Positions 14,235 to 21,563 of a DNA stretch of 22,609 nt are shown piece by piece. Positions within the stretch are counted from its first letter, which is position 1. Each line of letters opens with the position of its first letter. Position numbers and translations under genes: made by a program. The notes under the pieces are model-generated. The model made no database searches, was not told the DNA's origin, and saw only the letters and a list, made by a program, of their open reading frames with translations. This DNA comes from a virus: positions 1-22,609 of IMG/VR virus record IMGVR_UViG_3300017786_002286. The stretch is one strand, 5' to 3'.

Positions 14235-15400
14235 TGCACCCTTTAATGAAAAATAATGTGAGTCGTGAAGATTTAGATTTAGTCATAGAACATTTAAAAC
14301 AAGATGACCCTAAACTTACAAACGGCCCTTTATGTGCAAAGTTTGAGGAAGAATGGTCTGACTGGCTAGGTGTAGATCATAGTGTATTTGTAAATTCTGG
14401 TTCATCAGCTAATTTACTTTCACTCACTTGTTTAAAATTAAGATACCCAAAAGGTGGTGAAGTAATAGTTTCGCCTTTAAATTGGGTATCAGACATATCT
14501 GCTATTATACAAACTGGTTTTAAACCTGTATTTGTAGATATTGATTTAAGAACATTATCACTTGATAATGAAAAAGTAATAGAAGCAATCACAGATGAAA
14601 CTAGAGCTGTTTTATTTTCTCATATACAAGGTTTTGATGGTTATGAAGATGACCTTTTACTAGAATTAGAAAAAAGAGATATAAAACTAATTGAAGATGT
14701 TTGTGAATCACATGGCGCTACTCACAATAGACAACCAATAGGTTCATTTGGTTGGATGTCTAATTTTTCATTCTATTATGCTCATCATATGACTACAATA
14801 GAAGGTGGTATGGTTTCTACAAATGACCGTGAAACATATGAAAATTTAAGAATGTTAAGGTCGCATGGCATGGTTCGTGAATCTACAGATGAAGTTTTAA
14901 AAAGAGGTTATAAAGCCTTGAATCCAGAATTAAATGAAGATTTTATTTTCTTCTACCCATCTTACAATATGAGAAACACAGAGATAGGTGCAATTATTGG
15001 TAGTAATCAATTGAAACGATTAGAAAATTTTATTGTCAAAAGGTGGTCTAATCAAGCATTATTTCTTAACATTTTAAATGATGATATATATAAGACAGAC
15101 TTTAAAACAGAGGGCTCAAGTAATTATGCTTTCAATTGTATACTTAAAGAACCTGATGATTACTTAATGAAACAAATAACAAATAGAATGGACGTAGTAG
15201 GTATAGAATATAGAAAAGGTAGTGCCGGTGGTGGTAATCAACTAAGGCAACCTTATCTAAAAAATATTATGCCACATGAATATTGGAAAAAGTTTCCTAA
15301 TACAGAGCACGTTCATTTTTATGGTTTTTATGTTGGTAATTATCCTACACTAAAATCTGAGGATATTATAGACCTCGTACATGAATTAAATTTATACTAA
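14231..15400 (+). CDS. Lysine-less DegT-fold enzyme, ColD-like sugar 3-dehydratase
   Basis: 389 residues. Fold type I PLP enzyme of the DegT/DnrJ/EryC1/StrS family: NSGSSANLLSL (phosphate site, 55-65), PLNWVSD, IEDVCESHGA (D156 for the PLP ring nitrogen). The motif that normally carries the PLP lysine reads SFYYAHHMTTIEGG. By alignment with SF-x3-K-x5-EGG, His185 replaces the lysine. This substitution marks 3-dehydratases such as ColD and E1/RfbH, which remove the C3 hydroxyl of a 4-keto-6-deoxy nucleotide sugar. The four-Cys iron-sulfur motif of E1 is absent and the length matches ColD (about 388 aa), so ColD type is favoured. Two adjacent ATGs, at 14231 and 14234, are possible starts. Confidence 0.8.
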   Translation: MMHPLMKNNVSREDLDLVIEHLKQDDPKLTNGPLCAKFEEEWSDWLGVDHSVFVNSGSSANLLSLTCLKLRYPKGGEVIVSPLNWVSDISAIIQTGFKPVFVDIDLRTLSLDNEKVIEAITDETRAVLFSHIQGFDGYEDDLLLELEKRDIKLIEDVCESHGATHNRQPIGSFGWMSNFSFYYAHHMTTIEGGMVSTNDRETYENLRMLRSHGMVRESTDEVLKRGYKALNPELNEDFIFFYPSYNMRNTEIGAIIGSNQLKRLENFIVKRWSNQALFLNILNDDIYKTDFKTEGSSNYAFNCILKEPDDYLMKQITNRMDVVGIEYRKGSAGGGNQLRQPYLKNIMPHEYWKKFPNTEHVHFYGFYVGNYPTLKSEDIIDLVHELNLY

Positions 15401-16347
15401 TGGAAAAAAGAAATATACTTGTAACAGGTGGTGCCGGATATATTGGCTCTATGTTGATAAATGATTTACTTGAGGCAGGACATTATGTTACTGTAATAGA
15501 TAATTTCATGTTCAATCAATCTAGTTTAAATCAATATTGTAGCCATAAGAATTTTGAAGTTGAAAAAGGTGATATTCGTATTCATGGCACTTTAGCTAAA
15601 CATTTAAAAACAGCTGAAATAGTTATACCTTTAGCAGCCTTAGTTGGTGCACCTTTATGTGATGCAGACCCAGTTAATGCACATACGACAAATAAAATAT
15701 CTCCGCTGGCCATGTTAAAAGAATTATCACAAGAACAAATTGTAATTATGCCAACTACAAATAGTTTTTATGGCACATCTCGTATAGGTAATTTTGGTAT
15801 TTGTAATGAAGAAACACCAACTAATCCTATTTCATCATATGCAAAAGATAAATTGGATGTGGAAAATAAACTTAAAGAACATTCTAATTTTATAAGTTAT
15901 CGTTTAGCCACAGTTTTTGGTATGTCGCCAAGAATGAGAACAGACCTATTAGTAAATGATTTTGTTTACAGAGCAGTTAAAGATAGTGCAGTTGTTTTAT
16001 TTGAAAGTAGTTTTAAAAGAAATTATATTCATGTAAGAGATGTTTGCAGAGCTTTTTTACACGCTATAAATAATTATGATAGTATGAAGAACCAAGTATA
16101 CAATGTTGGTTTATCTGATGCAAATTTAAGCAAAAAAGAATTGACTGATAAAATCAAAGAACATTTACCAGAATTTGTTGTTGTAGAAAAAAGCTTTAAA
16201 AAAGATAAAGATCAAAGAAATTATATTGTATCAAATAAAAAATTAGAATCAACAGGTTTTGAACCTTTATATAGTTTAGATTTTGGTATTCAAGAACTTG
16301 TTAAAGGCTATGAAATGATTAGTAATAACAAGTATGGAAATATTTAA
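15400..16347 (+). CDS. NAD-dependent sugar epimerase/dehydratase (extended SDR)
   Basis: 315 residues. N-terminal Rossmann motif TGGAGYIGS (9-17), acidic VIDNF end of strand 2 (D34), LAALVGAP after strand 4, a TTNSFYG segment supplying the Ser/Thr, and the catalytic pair Y147-x3-K151 in SSYAKDK. The C-terminal part RNYIHVRDVCRAFLHAI and VYNVG is the substrate-domain signature of nucleotide-sugar epimerases, dehydratases and reductases. The substrate is not predictable. In the cassette it could supply the 4-keto sugar to, or reduce/epimerise the product of, the ColD-like enzyme. The start overlaps the previous stop (TAATG) without a ribosome site, so it is probably coupled. Confidence 0.88.
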   Translation: MEKRNILVTGGAGYIGSMLINDLLEAGHYVTVIDNFMFNQSSLNQYCSHKNFEVEKGDIRIHGTLAKHLKTAEIVIPLAALVGAPLCDADPVNAHTTNKISPLAMLKELSQEQIVIMPTTNSFYGTSRIGNFGICNEETPTNPISSYAKDKLDVENKLKEHSNFISYRLATVFGMSPRMRTDLLVNDFVYRAVKDSAVVLFESSFKRNYIHVRDVCRAFLHAINNYDSMKNQVYNVGLSDANLSKKELTDKIKEHLPEFVVVEKSFKKDKDQRNYIVSNKKLESTGFEPLYSLDFGIQELVKGYEMISNNKYGNI

Positions 16348-16378
16348 TATCTTCAAACGGAACACCGCTAGAATAACA

Positions 16379-16398
16379 TTTGTCAACCTTTTTGTCAA
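16379..16398 (+). repeat. Two TTTGTCAA direct repeats 12 bases apart
   Basis: TTTGTCAA at 16379-16386 and again at 16391-16398, just before the oxygenase start at 16407. This 59-base gap is the largest between the cassette and the gp55 run. It could be an operator or promoter element, but there is no further support. Confidence 0.3.
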
Positions 16399-16406
16399 GA
16401 GAAATT

Positions 16407-17021
16407 ATGAAGAATTACCCAAATATATTTAAAGAACATGGTTATTTTCATGTAAAAGAATTTATACCTAAAGATGTTGGAAAATACTTATTTGATTATT
16501 TAAGATTTTCAAGTCATGCCATGGTATTATGTAATCAAATTAGTGAAAAAGGTTGGCACGCCGCCGATGGTGACGATCAAGTGCCAGGTTCTTTTGCACC
16601 AAGATATGGTGATTTGGCCTTTCAAGCTTTGATGAGGCAAATGCGACCAAAGATGGAAGAACTAACTGGTTTAAGCTTGTGTCCTACTTACACTTATGTT
16701 AGACTATATCGTATGGGAAACATTTTGAAAAAACATAAAGATAGACCATCATGTGAAATATCAGTAACAGTAAAGTTATCTGATACAGGTGAATTTAACT
16801 GGCCTATTTTTATAGAAGGTACAGAATGTAAACTAGAAGATGGTGATGCGGTGATTTATAGAGGTTGCGATTTAGAGCATTGGCGTGAACCATGTGAGGG
16901 TGGGAAAGATTATAGATTAGGTCAGGTATTTTTACATTATATAAACAAAGATGGGCCACATTACCCAGAATATGCTTATGATAAAAAACCCTACCGAGTA
17001 TTATTTGAAAGCGATTTATGA
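16407..17021 (+). CDS. 2OG-Fe(II) oxygenase family protein (first copy)
   Basis: 204 residues from ATG 16407. The frame is open back to a TTG at 16380, but the fold begins at KNYPNIFKEHGYFHV. The jelly-roll iron site is visible: H110-K-D112 (KKHKDRPSCE), distal H158 (DLEHWREP), and R170 as 2-oxoglutarate ligand (YRLGQVFLHY). The LEDGDAVIYRG segment between them is typical of phage prolyl-4-hydroxylase-like enzymes. It would hydroxylate a protein, nucleic acid or small molecule. It lies between the sugar cassette and gp55, so it might tailor the sugar, though the ATGA overlap with gp55 ties its expression to the replication genes. The ribosome site is weak (AAGAGAAATT). Confidence 0.75.
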   Translation: MKNYPNIFKEHGYFHVKEFIPKDVGKYLFDYLRFSSHAMVLCNQISEKGWHAADGDDQVPGSFAPRYGDLAFQALMRQMRPKMEELTGLSLCPTYTYVRLYRMGNILKKHKDRPSCEISVTVKLSDTGEFNWPIFIEGTECKLEDGDAVIYRGCDLEHWREPCEGGKDYRLGQVFLHYINKDGPHYPEYAYDKKPYRVLFESDL

Positions 17022-17524
17022 CCAAGAAAACAAATCATTATATAGATAACAAACAATTTTTACAGGCACTCATAGATTATAAAGAAGCTTGTGAAAAGTC
17101 AAACGAAGATCCACCAATACCAAACTATATCGGTGAATGTTTTTATAAAATAGCAGAACACTTATCAAGAAAGCCAAACTTTATATCGTATTCATTTCGT
17201 GATGAAATGATTTCAGATGGCATAGAAAATTGCCTAATGTATTTTAGAAACTTTGACCCTGAGAAAAGTAAGAACCCATTTGCATATTTCACTCAAATAA
17301 TATACTATGCCTTTCTAAGAAGAATTACAAAAGAAAAGAAACAACTCTATGTCAAATATAAGGCAACTGAACAATATGCCATAATAGATGAACATAACGA
17401 ATTGCCCGATGGAGGCTTGCGACAATTTGAATTATATGATAATATAGCAGAGTTTATACAAACATTTGAAGAAAACAAAAAGAAAAAATCAGAGAAGAAA
17501 AAAGGTATCGAAAAGTTTATATGA
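17018..17524 (+). CDS. gp55: Late-transcription sigma factor gp55
   Basis: 168 residues (T4 gp55 is 185). This divergent sigma factor binds host RNA polymerase and recognises only the TATAAATA late element; with gp33 and the sliding clamp gp45 it switches on head and tail genes. Family stretches: YIDNKQFLQALIDYKEA (8-24), IPNYIGECFYKIAEHLSRKPNFISYSFRDEMISDGIENCL, and FDPEKSKNPFAYFTQIIYYAFLRRI, the sigma region-2-like core. The C-terminus is a Lys-rich tail (KKKKSEKKKG). It is coupled by ATGA overlaps to both neighbours. Its position near 47/46 matches T4-like gene order. Confidence 0.95.
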   Translation: MTKKTNHYIDNKQFLQALIDYKEACEKSNEDPPIPNYIGECFYKIAEHLSRKPNFISYSFRDEMISDGIENCLMYFRNFDPEKSKNPFAYFTQIIYYAFLRRITKEKKQLYVKYKATEQYAIIDEHNELPDGGLRQFELYDNIAEFIQTFEENKKKKSEKKKGIEKFI

Positions 17525-17868
17525 GTTTTGTTTCTAAAGGTTGGGGTAGTGAAATAATATGGGAATCTAATGATTTATATTGTGGCAAATTTTTAAATTT
17601 TAATAAAGGTGCAAGATTCTCAATGCACTTTCACAAAGACAAAGACGAAACTTGGTATGTTTTAAAAGGTAAGTTTCTTGTTAAAAGTATAGACACTAAA
17701 ACTTCTGAGATACACGAAACAGTATTGGTAGAAGGTTCTACATGGAGAAACAGGCCATTAGAACCACATCAACTTGTTTGTCAAGAAGAGGGTCGAATTA
17801 TAGAAGTGTCTACAAAAGATACAGTAGAGGATAATTACAGAGTGCTCCCAGGAGATTCACAGAAATGA
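17521..17868 (+). CDS. Small cupin, mannose-6-phosphate isomerase type II C-domain-like
   Basis: 115 residues, single cupin domain. Motif 1 fits G-x5-H-x-H-x4-E-x6-G exactly (G30, H36, H38, E43, G50), and the second-motif histidine is H83 in PLEPHQLV, giving a complete metal site. The opening SKGWGSEIIWESND resembles the cupin of GDP-mannose pyrophosphorylase/phosphomannose isomerase proteins. Possible roles are sugar-phosphate isomerase, epimerase or dioxygenase. The reaction cannot be fixed. It is wedged between gp55 and gp47 with ATGA overlaps on both sides. Given the sugar cassette 1.2 kb upstream, a link to sugar metabolism is reasonable but unproven. Confidence 0.8.
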   Translation: MSFVSKGWGSEIIWESNDLYCGKFLNFNKGARFSMHFHKDKDETWYVLKGKFLVKSIDTKTSEIHETVLVEGSTWRNRPLEPHQLVCQEEGRIIEVSTKDTVEDNYRVLPGDSQK

Positions 17869-18932
17869 AATTAGCTATATTAGGTGACACACATTTTGGT
17901 GCAAGAGGTGATTCACAAGACTTTCATAATTTTTTTGAAAAGTTTTATGTAAACACTTTCTTTCCATATTTAAAAGAAAATAATATTGATACAGTATTTC
18001 AGCTGGGTGATTTATTTGATAGAAGAAAATATATAAACTTTAATTCACTCTATCGTTGTCGCCAATACTTTTTTGATTTAGTTGCTGAATACAATATAGA
18101 CTTTTACACACTTTTAGGTAATCATGATATATCATATAAGAACACACTTAAAGTAAATTCATCAGAGTTACTTTTAAAAGAATATAAAAATATAACTGTT
18201 TATAGTGATTATGCACAAGCTGAGTTTGATGGTTTGAAAGTAGATGTAATACCATGGCTCTGTAAAGAAAATGAAGAACAACTATTTGATAAGATGAAAA
18301 ATAGTGATTCACAATTTTGTTTTGGTCATTTTGATATAGATGGTTTTGAAATGTATAGAGGTAATAAATGTTTAGGTGGTATTGATAGAAATAAATTTCA
18401 AAAGTATGATACAGTATTAACTGGTCATTTTCACCACCGTTCTACACATGACAATATTACCTATGTTGGTACACCTTGTGAGATGATGTGGTCAGATTAT
18501 AATGACACAAAAGGATTTCACATACTAGATACCGAAACAAGAGAGATGGAGTTCATAAAGAACCCATATCAAATGTTTTACCGAATAAAATATGACGATT
18601 CACAAACTGATTTTGAATATTGGAAAAACTACAATTACCGCAAAGCACAAGATTCATATGTTAAAATAGTAGTTCTGAATAAACAAAATCCTTATTTGTT
18701 TGATTCAATACTTGATAACTTTTATAAAGTTAATGTTGCAGATTTATCAATAGTTGAAGATTTTAGTGATATGAATTTTGGTGTAGACAAAGACATTATC
18801 AATCAGGCAGAAGATACAATGACAATACTATCAAAATATATAGATGATTTGCCATTGAATGTAGAACCAGAAAAATTAAAAAACATAATGAAAGAATTAT
18901 ATGTTGAAGCCTTAAATGAGGAAAGAACATGA
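17865..18932 (+). CDS. gp47: Recombination nuclease subunit gp47 (Mre11/SbcD type)
   Basis: 355 residues (T4 gp47 is 339). Calcineurin-like metallophosphoesterase with all motifs: GDTH (7-10), GDLFDRR (48-54), GNHD (85-88), the VIPWLC strand, GHFDIDG, and TGHFHHR, which bind the two metals. With gp46 it resects double-strand ends to single-stranded DNA for UvsX/UvsY recombination and recombination-dependent replication. ATGA overlaps tie it to the cupin upstream and to the second oxygenase downstream, which separates it from gp46. Confidence 0.96.
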   Translation: MKLAILGDTHFGARGDSQDFHNFFEKFYVNTFFPYLKENNIDTVFQLGDLFDRRKYINFNSLYRCRQYFFDLVAEYNIDFYTLLGNHDISYKNTLKVNSSELLLKEYKNITVYSDYAQAEFDGLKVDVIPWLCKENEEQLFDKMKNSDSQFCFGHFDIDGFEMYRGNKCLGGIDRNKFQKYDTVLTGHFHHRSTHDNITYVGTPCEMMWSDYNDTKGFHILDTETREMEFIKNPYQMFYRIKYDDSQTDFEYWKNYNYRKAQDSYVKIVVLNKQNPYLFDSILDNFYKVNVADLSIVEDFSDMNFGVDKDIINQAEDTMTILSKYIDDLPLNVEPEKLKNIMKELYVEALNEERT

Positions 18933-19639
18933 GCCATAGTTACAAAACCATTTATAATTGGCCATCAGAAAGACAAAGAAAATTTTTCAATTGGGTTTTT
19001 TGGGACAATGCTTTCAATGAAGAAGAGCTGCATAGAATAGTACAATTTATGGACTCTCAAAACTTAGAGAGAGGCACAACTATTGGTAATAAAGATCAAA
19101 AGTGGAAGATAGGTGGGTTAGTAAATCCAGTTCAAAAAAAAGAAAAAGTAGTAAAAACAGAAAATACAGTAAATGAAAATGTTAGAAAGTCTGATGTTAA
19201 ATTTATAGATTATCAAAATGGCCAAGGTGAATCTGATTGGTTATTTTATCGTTTAAATAGTATCATAGAAAACTTAAATAGTCAATTTTATAATTTTGAT
19301 TTAAACGGCTATGAAACTTTACAATACACCGTTTATCATCATCATGAAAATGGTAGATATGATTTTCATATGGACACAATCATGGGTCAAAATTTACCTG
19401 ATGATATGTTTGAAACTAGAAAATTATCAATGACATTTTTATTAAATGAGCCAGGTGTAGATTTTGAAGGTGGTGATTTTCAAATCAATAGTGGTCAAGA
19501 AAAAGATGCTGAAACAGTTCCCTTGAAAAAAGGTAGAATCATAATGTTTCCATCTTTTATGATACATAGAGTCGCACCTGTAACAAAAGGCACTAGAAAA
19601 TCAATTGTAATATGGGTAGTGGGCCCTAAATTTAGATGA
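18929..19639 (+). CDS. PKHD-type 2OG-Fe(II) oxygenase inserted between gp47 and gp46
   Basis: 236 residues. The C-terminal hydroxylase domain has H147-M-D149 (YDFHMDT), H213 (FMIHRVAPV) and R223 (TRKSIVIW), the full iron and 2-oxoglutarate set. KLSMTFLLN and FEGGDFQI between them are typical of PKHD/PiuC-type hydroxylases. The N-terminal part (1-125) includes NWVFWDNAFNEEELHRI and a Lys/Glu-rich insert (about 68-90). Such genes are common in marine T4-like phages. The substrate is unknown. Perfect ATGA overlaps at both ends place it inside the nuclease operon, which suggests expression at fixed ratio with gp47 and gp46. Confidence 0.85.
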   Translation: MSHSYKTIYNWPSERQRKFFNWVFWDNAFNEEELHRIVQFMDSQNLERGTTIGNKDQKWKIGGLVNPVQKKEKVVKTENTVNENVRKSDVKFIDYQNGQGESDWLFYRLNSIIENLNSQFYNFDLNGYETLQYTVYHHHENGRYDFHMDTIMGQNLPDDMFETRKLSMTFLLNEPGVDFEGGDFQINSGQEKDAETVPLKKGRIIMFPSFMIHRVAPVTKGTRKSIVIWVVGPKFR

Positions 19640-21348
19640 TTATATTTCGTAAAGTAAAGTGGAAAAATTTATTATCAACTGGCAATTATTGGACTGAAAT
19701 AAAGTTAGATAATAAAGATAGCACCCTCATTGTGGGTGAAAATGGTTCTGGTAAGTCTACTATGTTAGACGCCATGTGCTTTGCGTTATTTAATAAACCT
19801 TTTCGTAAAGTTTCAAAGCCACAATTAGTAAATTCAATTAACAGTAGAGATTTAATAACAGAACTTGAATTTGATACAAACAATAAATCTTATAAAGTAA
19901 TTCGTGGTGCAAAGCCAAATGTTTTTGAAATATATTGTAATGGTGAACTTTTAAATCAAGATGCAAATGCTAGAGATTATCAAGAGTACCTAGAAAAGTT
20001 TATTCTTAAATTAAATTATAAATCATTCACACAAATTGTAATACTTGGCTCGGCATCATTTACACCATTTATGCAGTTATCGTCAAATGATAGAAGGTCA
20101 ATTATAGAAGAGTTATTAGAGATTCGTGTATTTTCTACAATGAATGGTTTACTAAAAACAAAAATGATAGAGAATAAAGATAATGTTACCGAAAAAAAAC
20201 ATTCGATAGAATTGAATGAACAACAGTATGATATGAAGCAATCTTACCTCAATACGATTAAAGAAGATGATATATTAAAGGTAAAGAAACTTCAATTGGA
20301 GAAAAATCAATGTGATAATGAAATTGTAAACTATACACGATTTAACGAGGCAAACACTATAGCCGCAGGTATATTACAGGAAGAAGTCAAACTAAAAAAC
20401 AAGTCTGAAACAAGAATTGGTAAAATTACAAAATTAGAATCTCAAATGGAATCTCTTGTTACTATACATAAAAAAGACAAAAAGTTTTTTGAGAATCATG
20501 ATGATTGCCCTACTTGTAATCAACACATTGACGAGAAATTTAAAAAGAAAGAGTTAACTAATCTAATTACTAATATAGAAAAACTTGATCAAGGCCTAAA
20601 AGATTTAGGAGATAAGTTTGAAAGTGAACAAATAAAATTAGAAAAGATAAGAAAAGCCCAAGAAGAAATACAGAAATTACAAGTAAATATTGCAACAAAT
20701 AATAATGTAATTACAAATAAAAAAAATAAAATTGAAGAATTGATTAAAGAAATAAATGAAATAAAAACAAGTAAATCTAATTCTGAAAAAGAACAAAAAG
20801 AACTTGATACATTAGAAACTATACTAAAAGAACTTAGAGAAGAACTAAAAACTTTATTAGAAAATAAAAATTATTATGAAGCGGCTTCAACTTTATTACG
20901 AGATACAGGAGTAAAAACAAAAATCATAAAACAATATTTGCCAATTATTAACCAGTTGACAAATAAATATCTCTCTAGTTTGGACTTCTTTGTAAACTTC
21001 AATTTAGATGAGAGTTTTAAAGAAACAATTAAGTCAAGGCACAGAGATGACTTTTCATATGCTTCATTTAGTGAAGGTGAGAAACAAAGAATTGATATGG
21101 CCTTGATGTTAACTTGGCGTGCTGTAGCCAAGATAAAAAATTCAGCGAACACAAACTTGCTTATTCTTGATGAAACTTTTGATTCTTCATTAGATGCAAA
21201 TGGTACTGAAGATTTGATGAAAATTTTACAATTATTAGAAGATGTTAATTTATTCGTAATTAGTCATAAGGGTGATGTATTACAAGACAAATTTATGAAT
21301 GTGATTAAATTTAAAAAAGAACGTAATTTTTCAAAGGCATATAAATGA
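19636..21348 (+). CDS. gp46: Recombination nuclease ATPase gp46 (Rad50/SbcC type)
   Basis: 570 residues (T4 gp46 is 560). SMC-like ATPase: Walker A GENGSGKST (34-42) near the N-terminus, long coiled-coil arms broken by a zinc hook CPTC (C291, C294), then ABC signature SFSEGEKQR (477-485) and Walker B LLILDE (508-513) with a D-loop SSLD. ATP-driven opening controls gp47 end resection. The N-terminal NLLSTGNYWTEIKL is the usual gp46 opening. The start overlaps the oxygenase stop and the stop overlaps the next gene, both by ATGA. The coiled coil is very rich in Lys/Glu/Asn, in keeping with the AT-rich genome. Confidence 0.97.
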   Translation: MIIFRKVKWKNLLSTGNYWTEIKLDNKDSTLIVGENGSGKSTMLDAMCFALFNKPFRKVSKPQLVNSINSRDLITELEFDTNNKSYKVIRGAKPNVFEIYCNGELLNQDANARDYQEYLEKFILKLNYKSFTQIVILGSASFTPFMQLSSNDRRSIIEELLEIRVFSTMNGLLKTKMIENKDNVTEKKHSIELNEQQYDMKQSYLNTIKEDDILKVKKLQLEKNQCDNEIVNYTRFNEANTIAAGILQEEVKLKNKSETRIGKITKLESQMESLVTIHKKDKKFFENHDDCPTCNQHIDEKFKKKELTNLITNIEKLDQGLKDLGDKFESEQIKLEKIRKAQEEIQKLQVNIATNNNVITNKKNKIEELIKEINEIKTSKSNSEKEQKELDTLETILKELREELKTLLENKNYYEAASTLLRDTGVKTKIIKQYLPIINQLTNKYLSSLDFFVNFNLDESFKETIKSRHRDDFSYASFSEGEKQRIDMALMLTWRAVAKIKNSANTNLLILDETFDSSLDANGTEDLMKILQLLEDVNLFVISHKGDVLQDKFMNVIKFKKERNFSKAYK

Positions 21349-21563
21349 CAAAAATAAACGAGCTTGATGGACAAACAACAATAGATGGATTTATATTGCT
21401 ATCTGAATATTGGTCAGATGATAATAAAAGAGAAGCAAAAATATATCACAGACCTTTTGGTGGATATAAAGTTAAATTTTATGAAAAAGAAAAAAAGACT
21501 AAGGTATTATTTTCAAACACAGAAATAGATGCTGAAGGCCATGCGGAGGAATTTGTTAAATGA
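21345..21563 (+). CDS. Uncharacterised 72-residue protein after gp46
   Basis: 72 residues, unrecognised. Predicted small alpha/beta domain: a first helix-turn (INELDGQTTIDGFILLSEYW), then alternating charged strands (EAKIYHRPFGGYKVKFYE, KTKVLFSN) and an acidic C-terminal helix (DAEGHAEEFVK). No signal peptide, cysteine or membrane helix. ATGA overlaps on both sides and clean coding periodicity make it a real gene. Similar small genes are frequent next to gp46 in marine T4-like phages, as far as I recall. Confidence 0.7.
   Translation: MTKINELDGQTTIDGFILLSEYWSDDNKREAKIYHRPFGGYKVKFYEKEKKTKVLFSNTEIDAEGHAEEFVK

Noticed and set aside
14231-15400. Annotation as a sugar aminotransferase.
   Set aside because: The PLP-binding lysine is replaced by histidine, which fits dehydratases and not aminotransferases.
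16065-16072. Exact TATAAATA late-promoter octamer.
   Set aside because: It lies inside the epimerase gene about 340 bases before the next start, and chance occurrence is likely.
10057-16347. The cassette as an anti-phage defence or counter-defence island.
   Set aside because: No nuclease, toxin, protease, CRISPR or retron-like component is present. All six genes read as small-molecule enzymes.
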